From Hyperoodon ampullatus (taxonomy: Eukaryota; Chordata; Mammalia; Artiodactyla; Ziphiidae), in contig OX457056.1 in the NCBI GenBank assembly GCA_949752795.1, positions 97,982,942 to 98,046,941 of the forward strand: 64,000 nt of DNA, in the 5' to 3' direction. Positions 1 to 10,648 of this stretch are shown here, piece after piece. Made by a program: the position numbers and the translations under genes. Below the pieces are notes generated by a model. That model was not told the DNA's origin. It saw only the letters and a list, made by a program, of their open reading frames with translations, and did no database searches. How positions within the stretch are numbered: position 1 is the first letter of the stretch; each line of letters starts with the position of its first letter.

Positions 1-90
1 AGCAATGTGAAGCCACTGAGGGATTTTAGGTAGTGAAGTAACTAGAGCAAGTTAATTTTAAAAGATTATTCTGATTCTGCATGAAATCAA
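1..90 (-). repeat. LINE2 (L2) fragment, antisense
   Basis: The stretch resembles the reverse complement of the L2 3' coding region, with recognisable blocks for 'GAAGCCACTGAGGG' and 'AAAGATTATTCTG'. It is very diverged and runs off the left edge. The call rests on recall of the L2 consensus. Confidence 0.4.
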
Positions 91-724
91 GGAGATTAGC
101 AAAATTTTATGGTATTTAACACTAACAAGTTCAATATATATTTATTGAATGAATAAATTTGTTTATGAATAAATTAAATGACATAATAATAAAGGATTGA
201 GATAGAACATTGAGCTTTCTTAGGAACACTTTCTACGTACCCTACATTGAGAATTCCATAGTACCTTAAAGATAGACACAGGGGAAGAAGTGAAATAGTC
301 AGCTGGCCAAGAAATACTTCCAATAAGTTTTATTATTCTGCTTCATTGCCTTGAAAACTATTCCAAAAGTGGGCAAATAGGAACACCTCTAACTTTTGAA
401 GCAGTAAGAGGAACAGTCTCTGTGTTTGTGCCCAACCTGATGTTCATTTTCATCTCCCATCACAATCTGGTAGTGTGTGGATACAAGAAGCACATGTGTA
501 TGCAGAGGCATCAAGAATAAGTTGGAACAAACACAAGTGAAGCAGAGGATTTGGAAAATAAAAGCAGAACAAAAATGTGAGCTGAGAGGAATAAAATCAA
601 TTCTCTTTGCAGAAACTAAGAGTTTTTATCATTTTCCCTGTAAGAAAGAATAAAAAAAAATCATATCAGAATTCCACTCCTTAATCTTACATCAATGTCA
701 ACTGTATAATAAAATTGAGTAGTG
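91..724. other. Single-copy AT-rich DNA, no gene seen
   Basis: No coding signal, splice-bounded exon or recognisable repeat was found. Stop codons are frequent in all six frames. Confidence 0.6.
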
Positions 725-756
725 AGTATTTTTTCTTTTTTTGTGTGTCCTTATCA

Positions 757-776
757 AATATATATATATATATATA
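757..776. repeat. (TA)n microsatellite
   Basis: About ten TA dinucleotides lie at the 3' (poly(A)) end of L1 copy A. Microsatellites often grow from such tails. Confidence 0.9.
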
Positions 777-1234
777 TTTTAATAGATCTTTAATGGAGTA
801 TAATTGCTTCACAATACTGTGTTGGTTTCTGTTGTACTGTACAACAAAGTGAAGCAGCCATATGCATGCAAATGTCCCCATATCCCCTCTCTCTTGAGGG
901 GATATCATCCTTCCTATCCCACCCCTCTAGATCATCGCAAAGCACTGAGCTGATCTCCCTGTGCTATGCTGCTGCTTCCCACTAGCTAACTATTTTACAT
1001 TCAGTAGTGTATATATGTCGATGCTACTCTCACTTCGCCCCAGCTTCCCCCTCCCACCCAGTGTCCTCCAGTCCATTCTCTATGTCTACATCTTTATTCC
1101 TGCCCTGCAACTAGGTTAATCAGAACCTTTTTTTTTTTTTTTTTAGATTCCATATATATGGGTTAGCATACGGTATTTGTTTTTCTCTTTCTGACTTACT
1201 TCACTCTGTATGACAGACTCTAGGTCCATCCACC

Positions 1235-3305
1235 TCACTACAAATAACTCAATTTCATTTCTTTTTATGACTGAGTAATATTCCATTGTATATATGTGGA
1301 ACATCTTTATCAATTCATCTGTCGATGGTCATTTAGGTTGGTTCCATGTCCTGGCTATTGTAAATAGAGCTGCAGTGAACATTATGGTACATGTCTCTTT
1401 TTGAATTATGGTTTTCTCAGGGTATAATCCCAGTAGAGGGATTGCTGGGTCATATGGTAGTACTATTTTTAGTTTATTAAGGAACCTCCATACTGTTTTC
1501 CATAGTGGTTGTATCAATTTAGATTCCCACCAACAGTGCAGGAAGGTTCCCTTTTCACCACACCCTTTCCAGCATTTATTATTTCTAGATATTTTGATAA
1601 TGACCATTCTGACTGGCATGAGGTTATACCTCATTGTAGTTTTGATTTTCATTTCACTAATAATTAGGGATGTGGAGTACCTTTTCATGTGTCTCTTGGC
1701 CATCTGTATGTCTTCCTTGTTGAGATGTCTATTTAGGTCTTCCACCCATTTTTTAACTGGATTGTTTGTTTTTTTGATACAGAGCTCCATGAACTGTTTG
1801 TGTATTTTGGAGATTAATGCTTTGTCTGTTGTTTCATTTGCAAATACTTTCTCCCATTCTGAGGTTTTTTTTTTTTTTTATCTTGTTTGTGGTTTCCTTT
1901 GCTGTGCAAAAGCTTTTAAGTTTAATTAAGTCCCATTTGTTTATTTTTGGTTTTATTTCCATTACTCTAGGATGTGGGTCAAAAAAGATCTTGCTGTGGT
2001 TTATGTCAAAGGGTGTTTTTCCCATGTTTTCCTCTAAGAGTTTCATAGTGTCTGGTCTTACATTTAGGTCTTTAATCCATTTGTACTTTATTTTTGTGTA
2101 TGGTGTTTAGGTAGTGTTCTAATTTCATTCTTTTACATGTAGCTGTCCAGTTTTCCCAGCACCACTTATTGAAGATGTTGTCTTTTCTCCATTGTATGCT
2201 CTTGCCTCTTTTGCCAAAAATTAGGTGCCCGTATGTGCATGGGTTTATATCTGACCATTCTATCCTGTACCATTGATCTATATTTCTGTTTTTGTGCCAG
2301 TACCATACTGTCTTGATTACTGTATCTTTGTTGTATAATTTGAAGTCAGGGAGCCTGACTCCTCCAACTGCATTTTTCTTTCTCATGACTGCTTTGGCTA
2401 TTCAGGGTCTTCTGTGCTTCCACACGAATTGTAAAATATTTTGTTCTAATTCTGTGAAGAATGCCACTGGTAGTTTGATAGGGATTGCATTGCATCTGTA
2501 GATTTCTTTGGGTAGTATAGTCATTTTTACAATATTGATTCTTCCAATCTAAGAACATGGTATATCTCTCCATCTGTGTATGTCAACTTTGATTTCTTTC
2601 ATTGGTGTTTTATAGTTTTCTGAGTAGAATTCTTTAGTCTCCTCAGGCAGGTTTATTCCTAGGTATTTTATTCTTTTTGTTGCAATGGTAAATGGAATTG
2701 TTTCCTCAATTTCACTTTCTGATTTTTCATTGTTGGTGTATAGGAATGCCAGAGATTTCTGTGCATTAACTTTGTATCCTGCAACCTTACCAAATTCATT
2801 CATTAGTTCTAGTAGTTTTCTGGTGGTATGTTTAGGAGTTTCTATATATAGTACCCTGTCATCTGCAAACAGTGACAGTTTTACTTCTTCTTTTCTAATT
2901 CAGATTCCTTTTATTCCTTTTTCTTCTCTGATTGCTGTGGCTAGGACTTCCAAAACTATGTTGAATAAGAGTGGTGAGAGTGGACATCCTCGTCTTTTTC
3001 CTAATCTTAGTGGAAATACTTTCAGTTTTTCACCATTGAGAATGATGATTGCTGTGGATTTGTCATTTATAGCTTTTATTATGTTGAGGTAAGTTTCCTC
3101 TATGCCCATTTTCTGGAGAGTTTTTAATCATAAATTGGTGTTGAATTTTGTCAAAAGCTTTTTCTGCGTCTATTGAGATGATCATATGGTTTTTAATTCC
3201 TTAATTTGTTAATGTGGTGTATCACATTGATTTGCATATACTGAAGAATCCTTGCATCCCTGGAAGAAATCCCACTTGATCACGGTGTATGATCCTTTTA
3301 ATGTC
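1235..3305 (-). pseudogene. L1 ORF2 remnant (copy A): RT palm to C-terminus
   Basis: The minus-strand reading carries ORF2 blocks in order: the RT segment [19 protein letters not shown] (near 2960), the catalytic FADD box (near 2855), [19 protein letters not shown] (near 2640), the [17 protein letters not shown] block (near 2270) and the C-terminal [12 protein letters not shown] and [15 protein letters not shown] blocks (1420-1560). The catalytic FADD is intact, but stops and frameshifts split the frame; one TGA lies just upstream of FADD. The endonuclease domain is absent because of the truncation. It is inactive. Confidence 0.88.
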
Positions 3306-3399
3306 AGTATTTTTTCTTATGTCATAATTTGAATTTGCCAATCTCAACAATTTATTCTTTTAAATTTCAGAGTTAAAAAACCCAAATGTTCATGTTCTC

Positions 3400-4170
3400 A
3401 TTGCTTCATTTGTCCATTACACAAACACTTGTAGAGTGTAATATATGCCAAACAGTGTTAGTAGATGAGGTAAACTAGTGAATAATTGTAGATGTTACCT
3501 CTGCCATAAAGAGACTTCACAATCTTAGGGTTTATACACTATGCAACTTCAATATAGTGTGGTCAACATATGATGGAATAAACATAGACTTATGCTTTTG
3601 TAGGGAAGTGTTTTATGTCAAACATGTAGAATCAAATTATTCTTCCCAGTAGAGCTGACATCTAAGCTAAACCCCAAATGTTGAGGATTTAGCCAATTGA
3701 AGATAAAGGGGTGAGCACTATTGACATAAATAACTTGCAGAAAAGTACACTATGAACAAATTCCTTAGGAAAACAAGAAAATCAGTGTCTTATAAGAATG
3801 GATAATTATGTCTGGATGGAAAACAGTATGTAATATGTGGTATGTCATTGTGATAGATGGGGTTGTGTGGATAGGCCTAAAGGATAATTGAAGTAAAGAG
3901 AAAAGAAGCTTGGATAATAGGAAAAGTCCTGGTTTTCTCGGGACTGTAAACCATATTAGCATCCTGTCCTTTTCCTAATTGTGTTGTAAAGCCACAGAAA
4001 CGTTTTAATCAGAAGCACTGCATAATCAAATACAGTTTTAAAAATATTACTCTGGTTGCAATGTGGAGAATTTATTGAAGAATGATAAAGTGAGGAAAAA
4101 GAGTATAGATGTTTGGATTCAATGATCTCTTTTTTGACTATTCCAGGTGAAAGTATCCAATTGAGAGGAC
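3400..4170 (-). repeat. L2 LINE 3' half, antisense
   Basis: Read on the minus strand, the order of blocks matches L2: a coding-region block (about 4040-4090, GATTATGCAGTGCTT side), then the region around 3660-3690, then the 3' tail at 3420-3540 with the ancestral 'GTTTGGCATATATTACAC' and 'caataaat'-like end. Divergence is heavy. The call rests on recalled consensus and block order. Confidence 0.5.
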
Positions 4171-5759
4171 ACATTCAAATAAATGGTACAGCACCCGATA
4201 AAAAACATCACTTGAACAAAACATAGGGCTCCATTTTACGTATACGAAATATAAAAAGTTTGCATCAGTTTTAAATCACTAAATGCTATTCAAGACTGGA
4301 TAATACACAAACTTAAATGGAGGGCAATTTGAATATTCATAAAGCACATTTCATGCTGTATTTGTAAGTTTACCATATATAATTGTCATACACAGATATT
4401 CTCTTTTGAAAATGTAGGTTCCTATTGAATTCTTTTCAACAAGTGAAATTATTCTTCTATACCATTCAGAAAGGAATTCACATTACAATAGCAATTTACC
4501 AAGAAGCAAAAGAAAACTTCAAAATAATTAATTGAGAAAAAAAAAAAAAGAAGAAATCACAGGCACTCTAATCACTGTAAGGAGCCAAGAAATGACTCAG
4601 TGCATATTTGTAATGATGTGTGTAAATGTCAAGGAAACTTTTATGAAGAAGGCTCAAGACCTCAAAATTGTGTAAAATGGAAAGAAATATTCTCCTGTCT
4701 TTGCTATCCACATGGTAGGTTCTGTGATTTTCTTGCACTTTTGCACATGTGAGATGAACTGAAAAGAACCACTGACTTTCCCTTTATGACATTACCTTTA
4801 TCTGGTCCTTGCATCAACTATTTTAAAAAAACATTGTACTATACTTTTTCTTTGGAGCTCATGTTAATTTGGTTTCAGAGTATCATAAATAACAATTCAT
4901 TTAGAAAGCAACTTTTCATTATATTTTGTGGATCTTTATAGTAGCTGTACACTTGACCCAGTATTTCCATTTCTAGGAGATTTTCCTAAATGGAAAAAAA
5001 AAAGTTTTATCAGTATATGCAATGATATTTGTTGCAAATTTATCAATAAAAGACAAGGGAAAGTGAAAAAAATATTCCACAGCAAGGAATCATTAAATAT
5101 ATTACCATGGATCTATATGACTGACTACAGGGAAGTTTTCAAAAGTGAAGATTTAAAACAATTTTAATGAAATCAAATATTATGGTATTAAGTAAAATAA
5201 CAAAAGCTGTGTATGCATTTAATCTCAATTTATAAATGTATATTCTGTTTTAAAAGTCCAATGAATATTGAAACACATTTGCATTTAAAAATATCACACA
5301 CACATACACACCCACATTCACTGAATTTGGATCCTAATCTGCTAAACATCCTAATGATTTCTGAGCTCTACAGATTAATCCAAACACTGTTTTCAGCCTG
5401 CTTTTTTAGTGTTCCCACATATAGTTTAAGATATAATACCTAGAAAGTTATTGTAGGTGTATCATGCTTTACTCATGTATTGATTTATTTTGAAAAAGTA
5501 TAAGAACATCTTCATTCTACTTTCCATGCCTACATAGGTCAATGATTATTAAAACTTTCCATTACCCAATTTTATATTTTTTCTTTTCTACTCTATGCAT
5601 TCCTCTTGTCTCCCTTAAGAATACCTATTGCTTTTTCAATTGTCTCAAATAAGCCATTTTTTCTATGTCTACTATTCCTTATACTCCCCCAGTGTATTCA
5701 TTTTTCTTTAATATTTTAGCATTTTTATTTATATATTTATGATATATGGAAGAAGTAAT
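4171..5759. other. Single-copy AT-rich DNA, no gene seen
   Basis: No reading frame resembles a known protein. A 12-base A-run occurs near 4538 and a short (CA)n at 5295-5313. No other structure was seen. Confidence 0.55.
5295..5313. repeat. Short imperfect (CA)n
   Basis: CA dinucleotides interrupted by a single TA form a simple repeat in otherwise single-copy DNA. Confidence 0.85.
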
Positions 5760-6214
5760 AGTTTTTTTTTAGTTTTTATTTTATATTAGACTATAGATGA
5801 TTAACAATATTGTTAGTTTCACGTGTACAGCAAAGTGATTCAGTTACACATATACATGTATCTAATCCTTTTCAAATTCTTTTCCCATGTAGGTAATTAC
5901 AGAATATTGAGCAAAGCTGCCTGTGCTATACAGACTTCCTTGTTTGTTATCTATTTTAAATATAGCAGTGTGTACATGTCAATCCCAAACTCCCAATCTG
6001 TCCCTCACCTCCATCCTTCCCCCTGGTAACCATAAGTTTATTCTCTAAATCTGTGAGCCAGTTTCTATTTTGTAAATAGGTTCATTTGTATAATTTTTTT
6101 TAAATTCTGCATATAAGTGATATCATATAACATGTGTCTTTCTCTGTCTGAATTATGTCACTTACTATGATAATCTCCAGGCCCAACCATGGTGCTGAAA
6201 ATGACATTATTTCA

Positions 6215-9200
6215 TTCTTTTTAATGGCTGAGTATAATCCATTGTATATATGTACCACATTTCTTTATCTATTCATCTGTTGATGGACAATTTAGGTTGC
6301 TTCCACATCTTGGCTATTGTAAACAGTGCCGCAGTGAACAGTGGGGTGCATGTATCCTTTTGAACTAAGCTATTCTTTGGACATATGCCCAGGAGTGGGA
6401 TTGCTGGATCATATGGTACCTATTTTTAGTTTTTTAAGAAACCTCCATACTGTTCTCCATAGTGACTGTACCAATTTACATTCCCACCAAGAGTGTAGAA
6501 GAGTTCCCTTTTCTTCACACCGTCTCCAGCATTTATAGTTTGAAGATTTTTTGATGATAGCCATTCTGACTGATGTATGTAATATTTCATTGTAGTTTTG
6601 ATTTGAATTTCTCTAATAATTAGTGATATTGAACATCTTTTCATGTGCCTCTTGGCCATCTATATGTCTTCTTTGGAGAAATGTGTATTTAGGTCTTCTG
6701 CCTAGTTTTTGATTGCAGTGTTTGTTTTTACGGTATTGAGACGTTTGTAAATTTTGGAGACTAATCCCTTGTCAGTTGTATCATTTGCAAATATTTTCTC
6801 CCATTCTCTGGGTTGTCTTTTCATTTTGTTTACGGTTTCCTTTGCTGTGCAAAAAGCTTTTGAGTTTAATTAGGTACCATTTGTTTACATTTGTTTTTAT
6901 TTCCATTACTCTGGGAGATGGATTGAAAAAGATATTGCTGCGATTTATGTCATAGAGTGTTCTGCCTATGTTTTCCTCTAAGAGTTTTATAGTATCCGGT
7001 CTTACATTTAGGCCTTTAATCCACTTTGAGTTTATATTTGTGAGTGGTGTTAAAGAGTGCTCTGATTTCATTTTTTACATGTAGCTGTAACTGTCCAGTT
7101 TTCCCAGCAACAATTATTGAAGAGACTGTCTTTTCTCCGCTGCATAGTCTTGTCTCCTTTGTCATAAATTAATTGACCGTAGGTGCATGGGTTCATTTCT
7201 GGGCTTTCTGTCCTGTTCCATTGATCTATATTTCTCTTTTTGTGCCAGCACTATACTGGTTTTCTTTGTTTGTTTGTTGATAACTCTTTGATGTTTACTA
7301 AATCTGGTCTAAACAACATTAAGGTAGTTGTTATTCAAGTCATTTAACATTGAAGATATACAAAAAAAGGATTCCAGTATAAGGTGAAATCTGATTCCTC
7401 TAAATAGAAATCTATAAAAATTTATGTAAGACTTATTCTCAAAGTTACCTTAATACTACATGAGATCAAAGGGTGTACTAAGTAAATTAGAAACATAAAT
7501 AAGATAATAAGAGAAATATTTTAAACATTTGAGGAAAACATTGGTTCAATCGTGAAGAGTGTATCATGTATTGGGAACTAAATGATGCTCTCAAAAAATT
7601 CTTATGTCTTATTAAAACCAGCTGGTTACAAACCTCTAATCAAAAATGCTTTTTTTAATAGTACCATACTGTTTTGATGACTGTAGATTTATAGTATAGT
7701 TTGAAGCCAGGGAGCCTGATTCCTCCAGCTCCGTTTTTCTTTCTCAAGATTGCTTTGGCTATTCAGGGTCTTTTTGTGTCTCCAAACAAATTTTAAGATT
7801 TTTCTAGTTCTGTGGAAAATGCCACTGGTAATTTGATAGGGATTGCATTGAATCTGTAGATTGCCCTGGATAGTATAGTCATTTTGACAATATTGATCCT
7901 GCCAATCCAAGAACCTGGTATATCTTTCCATCTGTTTGTGTCATCTTTATTTCTTTCATCAGTGTCTTACAGTTTTTGGAGTATAGGTCTTTTGTCTCCT
8001 TAGATAGGATTATACCTAGGTATTTTTTTCTTTTTGATGTGATGGTAAATGGGATTATTTCTGTAATTTCTCTTTCTGATCTTTCGCTGTTAGAGTGCAG
8101 AAATACAAAAGATTTCTGTGTATTAATTTTGTATCCTGCCACTTTATCAAATTCATTGATGAGCTCTAGTAGTTTTCCAGTAACATCTTTAGGATTTTCT
8201 GTGTATAGTATTATGATGTCTGCAAAGAGTGACAGTTTTACTTCTTGTTTTCCAATTTGTATTCCTTTTATTTCATTTTCTTCTCTGATTGCCATGGCTA
8301 GGACTTCCAAAACAATGTTGAATAAAAGTGGCAAGAGTAGACAGCCTTGTCTTGTTGCTGATCTTAGAGGAAATGCTTTCAGCTTTTCACTATTGAGTAT
8401 GATGTTAGCTATATGTTTGTCATATATGGCCTTTATTATGTTGAGGTATATTCTTTTTATGCCCATTTTCTGGACAGGTTTTTTTTATCATAAATGGTTA
8501 TTGAATTTTGTCAAAACTTTTTCTGCATCTTTGGAAATGACTGTATCATTTTTATTCAATTTTTTGATGTGGTGTATCACACTGATTTGTGGATATTGAA
8601 AAATCCTTGCATTCCTGGGATAAATTCCACTTGATGTTGGTGTATGGTCCTTTTAATGTACTGTTAGATTTGCTAGTATTTTGTTGAGGATTTTTGCATC
8701 TATGTTCATCACTGATATTGGCCTGTAATTTTCTTTTTTTGTGGTATCTTTCTCTGGTTTTGGTATCAGGGTGATGATAGAATGAGTTTGGGAATATTCC
8801 TTCCTCTGCAATTTTCTGAAATAGTTTAAGAAGTTTAGGTGTTAACTCTTCTCTAAATGTTTGATAGAATTCTCATGTGAAGCCATCTGCTCCTGGACTT
8901 TTGTTTGTTGGGAATTTTTAAATCATACTTTCCATACAGTACTTGTGATTGGTCTGTTCATATTTTCTATTTCTTCCTGGTTCAACTTGGGTGATTGTAC
9001 CTTTAAAAATTTGTCCATTTCTTCCAGGTTGTTCATTTTATTGGCATATAGTTGCTTGTAGTAGTCTCTTATGAATCTTTGTACTATTTTGTGGAGTCTG
9101 TTGTAACTTCCCCTTTTCCATTTCTAATTTTATTGATTTGAGCCTGCTCCCTTTTTTTCTTGATGAGTCTAGCTAAAAGTTTATCAATTTTGTTCACTTT

Positions 9201-10315
9201 TTCAAAGAACCAGGTTTTAGTTTCATTGATCTTTGCTATTTTTTTATTTCTATTTCATTTATTTCTACTCATCTTTACGATTTCTTCAGTTCTGCTAACT
9301 TTGTCTTTTGTTAGTTCTTCTTTCCCTAGTTGCTTTAGATGTAAGTTTAGGTTGTTTATTTGAGCTTTTTTTTTTTCTTTCTTTTCTTGAGGTAAGATTA
9401 TATTGCTATAAACTTCCCTCTTAGAACTGCTTTTGCTGCATCCCATAGGTTTTGTATCATTGTGTTTTCATTTTCATTTGTCTCTAGGTATTTTTTGATT
9501 TCCTCTTTGGTTTCTTCAGTGATCCATTGGTTGTTTAGTAGCATATTTTCAAGCCTCCATGTGTGTGTGTTTTTTAGGGTTTTTTTCTTGTAGTTGATTT
9601 CTAATCTCATAGTGTTGTAGTCAGAAATAATGCTTAATATGATTTCAATTTTCTTAAATTTACCAGGCTCATTTTGTGGCCCAGCATATGGGCAATCCCA
9701 GAGAATGCTGCATGTGCACTTGAGAAGAATGTGTATTCTGCTGCTTTTGGATGGAATGCTCTATAAATATCAGTTATGTCCATCTGGTATAATGTATTAT
9801 TTAAGGCCAGTGTTTCCTTATTGATTTTCTGTCTGGTTCCTTATTGATTTTCATCTACTGATGAAAGTAGGGTGTTAAAGTCCTGCACTATTATTTTGTT
9901 ACTGTTGATTTTCCCTTTATGGCTGTTAGGAGCACCTCAATATATAAGGCAAATACTATGTTGGGTGCATATATATTTACAATTGTTATATCCTCTTCTT
10001 GGATTGATCCCTTGATCATTATGTAGTGTCCTTCTTTGTCTCTTGTAACATTCTTTACTTTAAAGTCTATTTTGTCTGATATGAGTATTGCTATTCCAGC
10101 TTTCTTTTGATTTCCATTTGCATGGTATACCTTTTTCCACCTTCTCACTTTCAGTCATTACAAGTCCCTAGATCTGAAGTGGGTATCTTGTAGACAGCGT
10201 ATATATGGGTCTAGTTTTTGTATCCATTCATCCAGTCTGTGTCTTGTGGTCAGAGCATTTAATCCATTTACATTTAAGGTAATTATCGATATGTATATTC
10301 TTATTGCATTTTGTT
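6215..10315 (-). pseudogene. L1 ORF2 remnant (copy B): endonuclease plus reverse transcriptase
   Basis: ORF2 encodes an AP-like endonuclease followed by a reverse transcriptase and a Cys-rich C-terminus. Visible blocks on the minus strand are the N-terminal NVNGLNA segment (near 10270), the endonuclease (9891-10148, with GNQKKAGIAILISDKIDFK and VNIYAPN), the RT fingers and palm (7879-8466, with [15 protein letters not shown]) and the C-terminal blocks (6426-7071). The catalytic FADD box reads FADI (near 8215), so one metal-binding aspartate is lost. Many stops and frameshifts break the frame, and the 0.4-kb insert at 7264-7659 splits the 3' third. It cannot be active. Confidence 0.85.
7264..7659 (-). 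mobile_element. Unidentified 0.4-kb retro-insert in L1 copy B
   Basis: L1 copy B stops matching after 7263 and resumes exactly at 7660. The edges carry an imperfect direct repeat of about 16 bases: 7247-7263 (AGCACTATACTGGTTTT) and 7660-7675 (AGTACCATACTGTTTT), with the right copy ending TTTT/GA, an acceptable L1 endonuclease site. The left edge is T-rich with a TTTG pattern, so the insert looks like a minus-strand retrocopy with an A-rich tail. The body is not L1, CHR SINE, MIR or L2 as far as I can tell, and has no usable reading frame. It could be a 5'-truncated processed pseudogene from a 3' UTR, an orphan 3' transduction or a repeat I do not recognise. Confidence 0.6.
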
Positions 10316-10640
10316 AATTATTTTGGGCTTGTTTTTGTAGGTCTTCTTTCTTCCCTTCCTCTTTTGTTCTCTTCTCTTGTGCTTTGCTCAGTAACTTTAG
10401 TGTTGTGTTTTGATTCCTTTTTCTTTTGTGTTTGTGTATCTATTGTAGATTTTCAGTTTGTGGTTACCATGAGGTTTTGATATAGTATTCTATATATAAA
10501 CAAGATTATTTTAAGTTGCTGGCCTTTTAATTTTGAATGCATTTCCAATATCCTGCATTTGTGTTCTCCTCTTCTCATGATTGCTGATTTTTATATCGTA
10601 TTTATATGTGGATGATTTCTTACCTTTACTGTGTGTTTGC

Positions 10641-10648
10641 CTTTACCT
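10641..10648. repeat. Target-site duplication of the hAT element, left copy
   Basis: CTTTACCT directly precedes the CAGGGG terminus. Its partner TGTTACCT (13329-13336) shares six of eight bases, and an 8-bp duplication is the hAT superfamily signature. Confidence 0.8.

Larger units (their letters stand above)
738..3305 (-). mobile_element. L1 retrotransposon copy A, 5'-truncated
   Basis: This is a minus-strand L1. From left to right it shows a T-rich end (the poly(A) tail read on the plus strand), a 3' UTR to about 1230, and then the 3' half of ORF2. It stops inside the reverse transcriptase domain at 3305. A 13-base direct repeat AGTATTTTTTCTT at 725-737 and 3306-3318 flanks it exactly and reads as the target-site duplication. 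The right-hand copy ends TTCTT/AT, close to the L1 endonuclease preference. Its length of about 2.6 kb is well under the usual 6-7 kb, as expected from 5' truncation. Flanking DNA is single-copy with an L2 remnant. Confidence 0.9.

Noticed and set aside
1408..1929. 173-codon plus-strand ORF
   Set aside because: It is the reverse strand of L1 ORF2 (copy A); similar antisense frames recur at 7976-8599, 13718-14110 and 36747-37154 over other L1 copies.
7976..8599. 207-codon plus-strand ORF, the longest frame in the window
   Set aside because: It is antisense to the RT domain of L1 copy B, with hydrophobic residues produced by the T-rich strand; no independent gene evidence.
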